Assembly (NCBI RefSeq): GCF_026262505.1
Contig: NC_067208.1
Span: 11,045,962-11,109,961, forward strand
DNA length: 64,000 nucleotides
Origin: Trichomonas vaginalis G3
Lineage: Eukaryota > Parabasalia > Trichomonadida > Trichomonadidae
Direction of reading: 5' to 3'
The position numbers and the translations under genes are program-made. The notes beneath the pieces were generated by a model. It had not been told where the DNA came from, made no database searches, and worked only from the letters and a program-made list of their open reading frames with translations. This document shows positions 27,881 through 36,505 of the stretch, one piece after another. Position 1 is the stretch's first letter, and every line of letters begins with the position of its first letter.

Positions 27881-29461
27881 ATGCAGAACGAACAGCTAAA
27901 CGAATTTACTCCAGCAGAGCATATTCATCAGATTCGCTCATATTTCGATATCATAGACAATGCAGTTCAAATTGGTGACACTAATAGAAAATATTCTGAC
28001 GCAAAGATTCCATCACAACCTGGAACTGCTAAAGATAACACATGGGTAACATTCAATCTCTCACCTCCTGGTGAAAATATGTTGGACCTTTACAATACAT
28101 TCATTACGTATAAAATGGAAGGTCAATTTATTGTAGATAAAGAAATTGGTTCAGGTTCCAATAAAACAAACCCACCAGGATTTTGGATTGGTTTCGATGA
28201 CGCTTTCTATGCAGTTGCTGGATATCAAATCCTTGCAAATGGTCGTATCGTATATTCTCAAGACAACGCAAGAGAAGAAGCATATATAACTTCAAACTCA
28301 CAAACTACCGAACAAATAAAGAAAGTAGATGTTTTTTCAAAGACTCGACATGAAGATGTATGGAGTCATTCGGGAACATGCAGAACAGGACAAATTGTTA
28401 GTGGTCCAATTACAGCAGGAAAATCATTTGATTTTAAGCTTCGTTTAAGAATTCCTGTTAGAAAGTTTTTACCATTAGAAGCTATAAGATTTATTCCTGC
28501 ATTTGCTGGTAACATTCAGCTTAAAGTAAAGTTCAGTAGCGACGCCTTACAATGCACATCTATATCTGTAAATGATATCGTTGCTTTCAATCCAACTCTT
28601 AAAGTTGCATTTGCTTCAGATTCAAATCCACCGACAAATAAATTTGTTCCATGGAATGAACCATTCACTATGATAACGAAGGCAATAGAAGCTAGTGGAA
28701 CAGTTACTATTACAACTGTAACCCAGCAACTATTTCGAACAAAGATGGATTTTAATGAATGTTTCATTCATCCAAAATCATTCTCTTTAGACCCTAACAT
28801 TTATACAGAACTTGTAGAACATTATACAAACGAGGCTTTATGTTTTCCTGTTAAAGTTATGGATTGGATTCCTATGGACGGTTCATTCTCAAAGAATACA
28901 GATAGTTCAAGTGCAACATTTACAGCAGCTTATACGCCTATTAATGTTAAAAGTATTTGGGCACTATTTAGAAAGAAAGACAACTATTATGTTAATTTTG
29001 AGAACCCTAAGTTTAAATATCTTCAGCTTTCCATGGGAGCTTATGGAAATATGCCTGCAGAACCTGAAAAATCATATGGACCTGTATTTTATGAAATGGT
29101 TGCGAACGCTTGCAATACAAACAATGATATGATAGGATTTAATGAAGATGTTATGAGGTCATTGGTGGATGATGGTAGTGTGGAACATAAATGGGATAGC
29201 TATGACAACACACATTTCTTATGTGGTTTTCCAACTGAAGTGGACTTTTGCTTCCAGCAAGGTCAAACATCTACTGCTCCAATAACATACAAATTGTCTG
29301 TTAAAGGACCTATTGAACTAGCAACTGAAAATGTACCAAAGCCACTTATTGGATTTATGAGGGATTGTTGCTTTGCAATACAAGTAAGACAGTCAGGCAT
29401 ACCAATAATAAGACTTGACGACTATAACTTAGCACGGACGACAGTGAGGAATAAAGGATGA
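27881..29461 (+). CDS. Major capsid protein (double jelly-roll type), lineage I, 526 aa
   Basis: Length, beta-rich pattern and context fit the double jelly-roll capsid proteins of Polintons. Early residues (YFDIIDNAVQIGDTNRKYSD, then WVTFNLSPPGENMLDLYNTF) and the repeated strand-turn pattern resemble the lineage II capsid at 49,576, with shared pieces such as FKLRLRIPVRKFLPLEAIRF against VKLKLRVPLSSFLIFRFLRY and LPNWAGK against IPAFAGN. It would form the icosahedral shell. The start is 27 bp after the 142-residue gene, after a TTTTTATCTG stretch. It looks whole. Identification is by comparison and context. Confidence 0.75.
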   Translation: MQNEQLNEFTPAEHIHQIRSYFDIIDNAVQIGDTNRKYSDAKIPSQPGTAKDNTWVTFNLSPPGENMLDLYNTFITYKMEGQFIVDKEIGSGSNKTNPPGFWIGFDDAFYAVAGYQILANGRIVYSQDNAREEAYITSNSQTTEQIKKVDVFSKTRHEDVWSHSGTCRTGQIVSGPITAGKSFDFKLRLRIPVRKFLPLEAIRFIPAFAGNIQLKVKFSSDALQCTSISVNDIVAFNPTLKVAFASDSNPPTNKFVPWNEPFTMITKAIEASGTVTITTVTQQLFRTKMDFNECFIHPKSFSLDPNIYTELVEHYTNEALCFPVKVMDWIPMDGSFSKNTDSSSATFTAAYTPINVKSIWALFRKKDNYYVNFENPKFKYLQLSMGAYGNMPAEPEKSYGPVFYEMVANACNTNNDMIGFNEDVMRSLVDDGSVEHKWDSYDNTHFLCGFPTEVDFCFQQGQTSTAPITYKLSVKGPIELATENVPKPLIGFMRDCCFAIQVRQSGIPIIRLDDYNLARTTVRNKG

Positions 29462-29484
29462 ACGTTTATTTTTAAAGCTTATAA

Positions 29485-29955
29485 ATGAGTTCTTCATCAA
29501 GCTCTCGTGAACCTTCACCATCTATGAAACAAATTTTACCAAACGATTATGGAGCACCTATTGAATATTTCTTACGAGCTGCACAATGGCAAAGAGCAGT
29601 CTCACCAAGGTTAGGTGTTCCACCAGCTCCTGTCAAAAATAGCATTTGGTCAAGTCCTTATATAAAATATGGTCTCCCACTAGGTTTGCTAGCTACAGCA
29701 GGAGCAGTAATGATGTTGAAAAGAAATAAAGCAAATGTTGTAAATAATACTGAAGTAGCTGAAGTTAAACAAACTCCGACACCAACGTCAAAACCAACGC
29801 CAAAACCAACGCCTTCACAAACAACACCTTCAATGACTCCTGAACCTATGAAAGTACAAACTCCTGTTCAAAAGTCAACTCCAAAACCGACTCCAACATT
29901 TAAACCAGAACCTACTCCTCAAATAAATCGTAAAACTCCTGCGTTTCCTTACTGA
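29485..29955 (+). CDS. Membrane-anchored Pro/Thr-rich protein, 156 aa
   Basis: Ser-rich start, then a single hydrophobic segment YGLPLGLLATAGAVMML at about residues 70-87 followed by a basic stop KRNK, then a tail of PTPTSKPTPKPTP-type repeats. Start context TATAAATG, 24 bp after the capsid gene. One membrane span plus an extended Pro-rich tail suggests a virion membrane or vertex-associated protein, but I recognise no family. It looks whole. Confidence 0.55.
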   Translation: MSSSSSSREPSPSMKQILPNDYGAPIEYFLRAAQWQRAVSPRLGVPPAPVKNSIWSSPYIKYGLPLGLLATAGAVMMLKRNKANVVNNTEVAEVKQTPTPTSKPTPKPTPSQTTPSMTPEPMKVQTPVQKSTPKPTPTFKPEPTPQINRKTPAFPY

Positions 29956-30005
29956 AAAAAAATAACGTTATTTTTATTTAATATTAAAATTTTTATTTGA
30001 TTGAA

Positions 30006-30242
30006 ATGACAAATAAAGTCACTGAAGCAATGAAACAAAAGTTCTTGGTAGAATACATTAAATCAGAAACTATTCCAGAAGGTTTTTACATTCATACTAT
30101 GAAGGATGGTAGAGTTCAGTTTAGAAAGATAAAGCAACCATTAGATAAAGAAGGAATTTTGAGAAAGATTAAATTACATGAAGACAACATTGCTGAACTT
30201 AAGAAGAAGCTAGAAGAGTTGGAGAAAGGAAGAGAGTTATAA
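30006..30242 (+). CDS. Small DGR-motif protein with coiled-coil end, 78 aa
   Basis: The ATG at 30,006 is preferred over an upstream TTG. Residues 1-45 carry YIHTMKDGRVQFRKIKQPL, shared in pattern with the 142- and 194-residue genes, and the rest is a coiled coil (NIAELKKKLEELEKG). The last codons lie in the right terminal repeat. Probably a short accessory of the capsid operon. It looks whole. Confidence 0.5.
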   Translation: MTNKVTEAMKQKFLVEYIKSETIPEGFYIHTMKDGRVQFRKIKQPLDKEGILRKIKLHEDNIAELKKKLEELEKGREL

Positions 30243-30543
30243 AGCAATGAATTCAAGTGGGTGAAAAACCGGGTGAAAAAAGAGGTGAGATTTCACCACT
30301 TCACCTTAATTTATTTTTTCACCTCTGACAACGTTTATTTTTATTTTATTTTATTATTTAGTGAGTTAGAAGAGAGTTATAAAGCAATGAATTCAAGTGG
30401 GTGAAAAACCGGGTGAAAAAAGAGGTGAGATTTCACCACTTCACCTTAATTTATTTTGTGCTATGTTTTCATACGCGTGAAGGTAGTGATATCATTTATT
30501 TTTTATTTTATTTTATTAAAATTGTTTTTATTTTATTTTTATG
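30228..30543. repeat. Right terminal inverted repeat, lineage I
   Basis: Reverse complement of 17,751-18,067, with two iteron cassettes at 30,258-30,306 and 30,398-30,445 (GGGTGAAAAA direct repeats, GGTGAGATTTCACC) separated by a ~140-bp duplicated unit, and an outer TTTTATTTTATTTTTATG edge touching repeat R. Confidence 0.88.
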
Positions 30544-30545
30544 TT

Positions 30546-30837
30546 GTTGTAAACAGAAATTCATCAAAAGTGACACATCAGAAAAGCTAAAATATTGAAT
30601 TTTTGGAACTTTTGATAGAGCACGTTTTTAAATATTAATTAAAGTAAATGTATATTTTGTAAAGATTCTTTTTAATAAAAAAGTAAAATTTTGAAGAAGA
30701 ACACAAAATCTTCTGAAAAATAATATCACATAAACTCATATTATTTTCTAATATATAACTATTTTATATAAAAATCAAATTCAATGATCTTAAAAGCGAA
30801 GGATAAACCTCAAAATTTACGAATATAATGAGTGGAA
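30546..30837 (+). repeat. Repeat R, first part (interrupted by lineage II element)
   Basis: Starts TGTAAACAGAAATTCATC and is about 99% identical to 63,443-63,736. The second part of the same copy resumes at 54,770 after the 24-kb insertion. Confidence 0.9.
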
Positions 30838-30843
30838 ATATAA
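30838..30843. repeat. Target-site duplication, left (ATATAA)
   Basis: ATATAA on both sides of the lineage II element; the intact R copy has it once (63,737-63,742). Confidence 0.85.
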
Positions 30844-30988
30844 GGTCAGGTAAGTGGGGCTTCCAGGGGCTGCGCCCCTTCTAGCCCTAAGAAATTTTGC
30901 CCAAGACCCAAGAGGAGGACCGAACCCCAGCCGACCAGCCGGTGACAAAACCAAAACCGTTGTTATTTACATCATATTAATGGTGTCA
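30844..30988. repeat. Left terminal inverted repeat, lineage II
   Basis: Starts GGTCAGGTAAGTGGGGC; from GGGGCTTCC to GGTGTCA it is identical to the reverse complement of the right end. It is GC-rich with a nested hairpin (AGGGGC-TGC-GCCCCT). Confidence 0.9.
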
Positions 30989-31068
30989 CTTTTTAAAATG
31001 TCACTTTTTATGTCACTTTTCACAAATTATATATGTTTTCATGCTTTGTCACTTTTCTGTCACTTTTC
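30985..31068 (+). repeat. GTCACTTTT iterons inside the lineage II left end
   Basis: Five copies of GTCACTTTTT or GTCACTTTTC with irregular spacing just inside the terminal repeat. The GTCAC/GTGAC core matches the iterons beside the D5 gene. Confidence 0.8.
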
Positions 31069-31098
31069 GGGTAAAAACATTTTTATTATTATATATAA

Positions 31099-31913
31099 AT
31101 GAATTTTACAAAACCCGTTACCGTTCTTTGGAAATAAGAGTAGATGTAAAGATATTATATTGAGAGAACTTAAGAAACTACCGAATGGTCTAACATTTGT
31201 AGATTTGTTCGGTGGAAGTTTCTATATATCCATTTATGTCATACAATATTCCCAGACTCAAAGATTATATGCAATGACTTCGACAACTATATGGACCGTC
31301 TCAAACATATTCCAGACACAAACAATATATTGAAAGAGTTAAAAGAAAAGATACCTATAGGTAAGATGGAACGTATACCATTAGATAAGAAAAATATTGT
31401 GAGAGAGGTTTTGAAAAAAGCAGAATATATAGACTGGGATAGTATATCTGCTAGACTATTATATAGTGGTGCTATAAGAGTTCATGACATTGAAACACTT
31501 ATGTCAAAAGTTTTATATCTTAACTATACAAATGTTTTCAAACAGAACATAAAAATATATTGAGGGTATAGAGTTTGTGAGATGTCATTGGACAGAGTTG
31601 TATGAAAAATATAAAGACAAGGAAAATGTTTTTCTTTATAGTGGACCCGCCGTTCTATAACACATGGGATTTTCAATACCAAGTAGACTGGACTTTGAGA
31701 GACTCTTTAGAAACTTTAGACGTTATACATAACCATCCATGCTTTTACTTTACATCCGATAAAAGTGGTTTGGAAACCGTTATGAGATGGTTAGAGGACA
31801 TACATGACTATGAGTTTAGATATGACAAGATAGAATATGAGAGAGGTCCTATAAACCGGAGAAAGTGTCATAACAAAGAAATTTTATTAGTAAGTAAATG
31901 TGGTTTGAAATAG
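31099..31913 (+). pseudogene. Dam-like DNA N6-adenine methyltransferase remnant
   Basis: Motifs of the D12 class of adenine methyltransferases can be read: a LFGGS SAM-binding loop in the first quarter and DPPFYNTW, the DPPY catalytic motif, in the last third. The start lies in a TATATAAATG context right after the iterons. Such an enzyme would methylate element or host adenines. It is broken, about four breaks. It is the first gene of the element and is not seen in the other lineages in this window. Confidence 0.7.
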
Positions 31914-32029
31914 GACTACTTGTTTTAGGTTTTTTCCATTGTGTCATTTATTTATTTGACGTGGCAGAAAAGTACAGAGAATATGAAGATGAACCAATGC
32001 CTGCAAATGTTCAGTATATGTACTCGTAA
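31898..32029 (+). CDS. Small membrane protein, 43 aa
   Basis: Overlaps the end of the methyltransferase frame by ~16 nt. It starts MWFEIGLLVLGFFHCVIYLF, a single hydrophobic span, followed by an acidic, Tyr-containing tail of about 20 residues. A 20-residue span near the N-terminus followed by a charged tail is a typical small viral membrane protein design. It is followed after 23 nt by the 120-residue gene with a TTTTTATCTAATATTAAATG start region. Function unknown. Confidence 0.45.
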   Translation: MWFEIGLLVLGFFHCVIYLFDVAEKYREYEDEPMPANVQYMYS

Positions 32030-32052
32030 GAGATATTTTTATCTAATATTAA

Positions 32053-32415
32053 ATGGACGCACAGAACTTAGCGAATGCACAGCAACCTGGACAACCAAAC
32101 CCAGAGAATATTCCAAATGAAGTTAGAATACAAACTGCAATGGCAAACTATGGTCAAGTGCCAACAGATGTACAAATGCAAACTGCCATGTCAAATGACG
32201 CTGCGTTAGGTTTGCCACCATGGTATGCAAATATGAGATGGAAAGAGTTTTATACAAACCCTGAAGTGGGATATAAACAACTTTATGCAGATGACGCGAA
32301 CACAGGAGTTGACCCAGAATATGTTTTCTACCAGAGGAGAAACAGAATGTATGAGCTCCAGTTAAAGAATGCAATGGAACTCAACAGGAAACGCAAAAGA
32401 CTAGGCGGACATTAG
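32053..32415 (+). CDS. Small virion-type protein, 120 aa
   Basis: Gln/Asn/Pro-rich N-terminus with two similar segments (NEVRIQTAMANYGQVP and TDVQMQTAMSNDAALG), then an aromatic WYANMRWKEFYTNP part and a basic end (ELNRKRKRLGGH). No membrane segment. Start context TATTAAATGG, preceded by ATTTTTATC, the shared promoter layout. No family recognised. The internal near-duplication and basic tail suggest a structural role. It looks whole. Confidence 0.5.
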   Translation: MDAQNLANAQQPGQPNPENIPNEVRIQTAMANYGQVPTDVQMQTAMSNDAALGLPPWYANMRWKEFYTNPEVGYKQLYADDANTGVDPEYVFYQRRNRMYELQLKNAMELNRKRKRLGGH

Positions 32416-32433
32416 ATTTTTACATATAGTAAA

Positions 32434-32676
32434 ATGGGTTTCTTCAGTAGTATTGGAAACTTCTTCAGAAGAGTTGGAAGAGGTATATGGAATGGAATAA
32501 AAACCGTAGGAAGAGGAATTTGGAACGGAGTTAAAAATATTGGTAAAAGGGTAGGTCAGTTTGTTGGTATTATACCTAAAGACCCTGAACCAGAAGAACA
32601 AGCTCCTGTAATACAACAGCCTGAACCTGCACCACAGTCAAGTTGGCAACCAAATCCAACACCTCAACCGTATTAA
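32434..32676 (+). CDS. Amphipathic, possibly membrane-active peptide protein, 80 aa
   Basis: The first ~45 residues contain two near-identical amphipathic units, GRGIWNGIKTV and GRGIWNGVKNI, after MGFFSSIGNFFRR. The remainder is Pro/Gln-rich. Glycine- and tryptophan-bearing amphipathic helices with Arg/Lys are typical of lytic or membrane-curving viral peptides, such as the head of adenovirus protein VI. By analogy it may help the particle leave an endosome. That is inference; no direct family match. It looks whole. Confidence 0.5.
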   Translation: MGFFSSIGNFFRRVGRGIWNGIKTVGRGIWNGVKNIGKRVGQFVGIIPKDPEPEEQAPVIQQPEPAPQSSWQPNPTPQPY

Positions 32677-32679
32677 AAA

Positions 32680-33525
32680 TTATATTTTTACCGTTCGATA
32701 GTAGTTGTATATGAAACTAAGTTCTAAGTAAAACGCATGGTATAATGGAATTATTCTTTTTCTTCCATCTGTAGTAAACCATACTTGAAAGTCTGAAATA
32801 CTTCCACTTGGTGGTTCGTATAACTTTGTAGGTTTTTCGTAAAAGTCATTTGCCAAGCATAAGAAAGAGTTTTGGGCGCCAGAAAATGAAGCATGAACAA
32901 TAATAGCAGCTGGGTCGAAAACATCTTTAAATAAATATGGTTCATCTCTTGCATATCGACTGTAAATATTTGCTAAAGGAAGTTCGACTTTCTGATTTAA
33001 CATTCTTTGCAAATAATACCATGACATTGCAGTGAATTCTGTATATATTTGTTCGTCTTTATTTGGATTGTTTTCGTAGATTTGAATGACACTTGTGAAT
33101 TTTGTTTTGTCATATACAATTCTCACATAAAGTGTGCTCTCGTATTTGCATATCATCAGCATATTTTGCATAACATGAATTTATTTTATCTTCTATATTT
33201 TTTAACGCAGTCGTAGAGAAGATGAAAGGTCAACTTGTATTAGCTCAATTTCTTCCCACATTTTTCGTTTCCCTTCAGATATATAATCTATATGAAACCT
33301 TACAATAAATGGAAAACTTTTATCTTCTACAGACACAAACTTCATTCTACGAAAGCCAATAGCTTTTGTGACAGATGGGTCTCTTAACCATCTTAATGGG
33401 TAGTCAAAACGATAGCCTTCATGCTTTACGGTCTCTGTCTCAAACTTTTGACCGACATTAGTAAAAAGTTCATCTAATGGTTTAGTTGTAGCAACTCTTG
33501 AATTTTCTTTTTCTATTGGAAGCAT
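32680..33525 (-). pseudogene. YP-W family virion-type protein (lineage II copy 1)
   Basis: Starts with MLPIEKENSRVATTKPLDE, followed by FDYPLRWLRDPSVTKAIGFR, the hallmark region, and ends with FSGAQNSFLCLANDFYEKP and a hydrophobic Tyr-rich end. Closest relative is 39,425-40,287 in the same element; lineage I has two further members. Diverges from the fibre gene across 18 bp. Broken about twice. Confidence 0.65.
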
Positions 33526-33543
33526 ATTTTATCTATAATAAAA
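33526..33543. promoter_or_regulatory. 18-bp bidirectional start region
   Basis: ATTTTATCTATAATAAAA between two start codons, almost a palindrome: ATTTTAT toward one gene, ATAAAA toward the other. Confidence 0.6.
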
Positions 33544-34951
33544 ATGTCGAAAGATATTGCTTCCATAAGAGAAATACAACACAACCGACAACTCATTATG
33601 CAAGCTCTAAATAAGAACACAACAAACTTTTCAAACTATTCTAAGATATCTGAGTCATTGAAAGAAGGAAACTTAAAACTGACATTAAACCCAATGACAG
33701 ATGAGTTTCTGTTTCAAGACAATAAGAACCATACTGTCTGTATAAATCCAACAAAAGGAACTTTAAACGAGAAACCTATAAATGAACTTCTTTGAAAGCA
33801 GATGTTGACAACAAAGCTGACAAAGAATATGTAGACGATGCAATAGCAAAAGAAGAAGAAAGAGCTAACAATGCTTATGCAACAAAAGAACATACTCATC
33901 CTGAACTAGCAGACAAAACATATGTTGACAATAAAATGTCAAGTGAAGTGACAAGAGCTGAAAACGAATATTCTAAAAAGACTCATATACATTCTATATC
34001 TGAAATAACAGACTTAAACGTTAGCCTTGAAAAGAAAGCGGATAAGGAATATGTGGCTAGTAAGTTAGAGAAGAAAGCAGATAAGGAATATGTGGATGAA
34101 AAAGATAATGAAATTAAAGAAAGGGCTGAATGGTATCATGAATGGACATCGCAGATTTTAAAAACTAAAGCTGATACAGGATGGGTTTCAGGATGTTTAG
34201 ACCTTAAAGCAGATAAAACTTATGTTAACGATGAGTTAGAGAAGAAAGCAGATAAAGAACATACACATAACTTCTTCTCAACTGTTGCTATAGAAAGTAT
34301 TGAAGGAACGGTTGAAGGAACTGGTGGGGATGCATTATATTGTAAACCTCCTAACTTTCCACAAGGTTTAACATCGGATGACGACATAACGACGATGAGA
34401 AACATTAGATGTAAAGATGTTTATGTCATGAAGGATGAACATAATATTAAATTCACTGCTCAAGATTTATATGACAAGAAAGCAGACAAAACAGAGCTTC
34501 AAACATTAAAGACAGAAATGCTTCAAACATTATATCCTATAGGCTCTATTTATACGTCAATGAACTCTACCAGACCAGAAACAGTTCTGGGTTTTGAACT
34601 TGGACTCAAATAGTCGACAGGTTTTTGTATTGTGCAAACTCTTCAAAGGAAACATGTGGAAGTAAAACGATTTCAGGTGAAAATTTACCTGCACACAGTC
34701 ACTACATAGATTTAAGTACATCTCAAGCAGGTTGGCATAAGCATAGATATTGGGATTGGTCAGCAATGACAAAAGGTAAAGGATATGATGTTAAAGACAA
34801 CGTTAAGTTTGCTATAAATTGTTACTGGAGTAACACTGAGGGAGGAGGAAACCATACACATCGCGTTTCGGGATATACGCAAACAACGGGACAAAGTAAA
34901 GAATATATGCCACCTTACATGACAGTTTACGCATGGTATAGAATTGCTTAG
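33544..34951 (+). pseudogene. Fibre-like gene with phage collar-type tip (lineage II)
   Basis: In order: an N-terminal anchor (SIREIQHNRQLIMQALNKNT), KADKEYVDE-type stalk repeats, a segment (34.10-34.26 kb) nearly the same as the stalk of the lineage III fibre at 12.4 kb, a segment (34.26-34.60 kb) matching the lineage I fibre, and a divergent tip with GENLPAHSHYIDL, EGGGNHTHRVS and MPPYMTVYAWYR. The fibre therefore mixes modules of three lineages and has its own tip. Expected to be an attachment fibre. Broken about twice. It overlaps the integrase tail to tail by 4 nt. Confidence 0.72.
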
Positions 34952-35907
34952 TCGTCATTTTCAACTTCTTTAGCATATTCGTCAGGAGTTGTCTTATATT
35001 TGTTAGGAACTGTCTTTGAAAGTATACCACCTTGAACTTTGACAAGTTTGAAACGAGGTCTGGCAATAGTAGTTTTATCTTCTGCTTGCAGTGTGTACAT
35101 TTTGCCATGTTTGCCTAAAACTTCATAATATTCTCTTGTATACTTTCTTCTATTTTTACGAACACGAATGTGAGTACCTGTCGAGTTCCCATTGTTGTCA
35201 TAGTCAATAGTATTTTCATATGGGTCGCGTTTAGGTATTTCTATTTTTACTTTGTCACCTTTCTGAAGTTTGAAGCCCGGCATTCTTTCTTGTTTGTCTC
35301 TTTTGACTAAATTATTAAATATATAGTCTTTCTCTAAGTCAGGGTTGTTTTTCATTTCTTCGGGGGAGTGGTTTCCCAAACCTTTTTGTTTACGGTTATT
35401 GTAAATATTTAAAACTTGTCTCATCTTTGCCTGGGAGAAGTGTCTATATTTGTCATCATATGACATTTCATTTGCTTCACCACCTTGTGGTTGGTTTAAG
35501 TCTCTTAACATTTTTATACAACCGTCAATGACACCAAGAGCAGAATGGTTTTGGTCGACAATGAAATATTGGTTTACATTTTTTGAACGCAGATAGTTTT
35601 TTACATCATCTGATTTGAAAGAACTTTCACAGTCAGATGTCAGTTTTGCTGGATGGTATTTGTCAACGAATATTGTCAAAGCAGTTTTCACATCTAAAAT
35701 ATTTTTGGACCATAATGGTATGGCTTCACAGTATCTTGTGTTTTGACCAACAAATATTAACCAGTATGGAGGTCCATCTGTTCTAACTCTCGGAATGTTT
35801 TCCAAGATATCCATAAACCAAGCATTTGGTGTTGAACTAAAGATTTTTATCATGAGTGCTTTCTTTGTCGCTTTAGAAACATAGGGGTCCTTGTTTGGAT
35901 TCGTCAT
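34948..35907 (-). CDS. Retroviral-like (rve) integrase, lineage II, 319 aa
   Basis: RNase H-fold integrase core with acidic motifs in AWFMDILENIP (~residue 33) and LTSDCESSF (~95), spacing normal for the family, then a helix region and an SH3-like C-terminal part beginning FKLQKGDKVKIEIP. It would join the element ends to target DNA, making the 6-bp duplication seen at this element. Start context ends TGGGTTAAAAAATG on its strand, 17 bp from the divergent 133-residue gene. It looks whole in length. Confidence 0.85.
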   Translation of the reverse strand: MTNPNKDPYVSKATKKALMIKIFSSTPNAWFMDILENIPRVRTDGPPYWLIFVGQNTRYCEAIPLWSKNILDVKTALTIFVDKYHPAKLTSDCESSFKSDDVKNYLRSKNVNQYFIVDQNHSALGVIDGCIKMLRDLNQPQGGEANEMSYDDKYRHFSQAKMRQVLNIYNNRKQKGLGNHSPEEMKNNPDLEKDYIFNNLVKRDKQERMPGFKLQKGDKVKIEIPKRDPYENTIDYDNNGNSTGTHIRVRKNRRKYTREYYEVLGKHGKMYTLQAEDKTTIARPRFKLVKVQGGILSKTVPNKYKTTPDEYAKEVENDD

Positions 35908-35924
35908 TTTTTAACCCATAAGAA

Positions 35925-36326
35925 ATGGGTTTATTTGGCGCATTAGCAGGAGTCGCATCTAGATTTTTACCCGCAGTGGGAACAATAGCCAGAGGTGTAT
36001 TTGGAGTTGGAAGGAAGATTTTGAGTACATTAGGTATACTTAAAGAGAAAGCACAACCTATTATACAAACTGTACAGAAAGGTTGGGATGTAGCACGAGA
36101 TGCAACAAATCTTATTCCAAATCCTGAAACAAGAGGAAAAGTTCAAGGATGGATGGACAATGTAGGAAGACAAGCAGGAAACTATTATAACAAAGCAAAT
36201 GACTACTATAACCAAGCAGGACACTATATGGACCAAGGTGAAAGATTCTTTAACAGAGGATATAACCATGCACAACAATGGGTAAACAATAACCAACCGC
36301 AACCACCTCAAACGTGGGGAATGTAA
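35925..36326 (+). CDS. Amphipathic minor virion-type protein, 133 aa
   Basis: Ala/Gly/Leu-rich amphipathic head (MGLFGALAGVASRFLPAVG), then helices with WDVARDATNLIPNP and Tyr/Asn-rich repeats (YYNKANDYYNQAGHYMDQG), ending Pro-rich. The head resembles those of the 80-residue and 178-residue genes, so all three may be membrane-interacting minor virion proteins. No true transmembrane segment. Divergent from integrase. It looks whole. Confidence 0.5.
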   Translation: MGLFGALAGVASRFLPAVGTIARGVFGVGRKILSTLGILKEKAQPIIQTVQKGWDVARDATNLIPNPETRGKVQGWMDNVGRQAGNYYNKANDYYNQAGHYMDQGERFFNRGYNHAQQWVNNNQPQPPQTWGM

Positions 36327-36345
36327 AGTTTTTTATTGAGATGAA

Positions 36346-36486
36346 ATGAACAATGCAGCTTTAAACAGAATAAGTCATGGAAGACCACCTTTTACACCAC
36401 GTGTTTGTAAAGTTCTTCCTATACCTCAGGAAGTTTTAGACCGACTTAAAAAACAACAACAACCAGTTGAAAACAAACCAAACTAA
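36346..36486 (+). CDS. Very small Maverick protein, 46 aa
   Basis: Starts in GAGATGAAATGAAC, preceded by TTTTTTATT; the same leader (TTTTTTA, then GAGATGAAATGA) occurs before the next gene at 36,506. The product is MNNAALNRISHGRPPFTP followed by RVCKVLPIPQEVLDRLKKQQ, basic and Pro-rich. No family recognised. The shared leader and tidy spacing support it as a real gene. Confidence 0.45.
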   Translation: MNNAALNRISHGRPPFTPRVCKVLPIPQEVLDRLKKQQQPVENKPN

Positions 36487-36505
36487 AATTTTTTACTGAG
36501 ATGAA

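Larger units (their letters stand above)
17751..30543. mobile_element. Maverick/Polinton lineage I, 12.8 kb, with terminal inverted repeats
   Basis: Bounded by ~317-bp inverted repeats (17,751-18,067 and 30,228-30,543). It carries packaging ATPase, PolB, capsid, two YP-W family virion-type proteins, candidate SSB, and several small virion-type genes; I see no integrase in it. Two terminal repeats with very few differences say the insertion is young. PolB is broken and most other genes look whole; about one to three breaks overall. It seems to lie between repeat R and the 106-residue gene of a lineage III element. Confidence 0.8.

Noticed and set aside
30401-30598. Open frame across the lineage I end and repeat R
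   Set aside because: It runs through iteron cassettes and the element boundary; no conserved product.
30854-31102. Open frame through the lineage II left terminal repeat
   Set aside because: It is the translation of terminal repeat and iterons, and the same sequence inverted at the other end is not coding.
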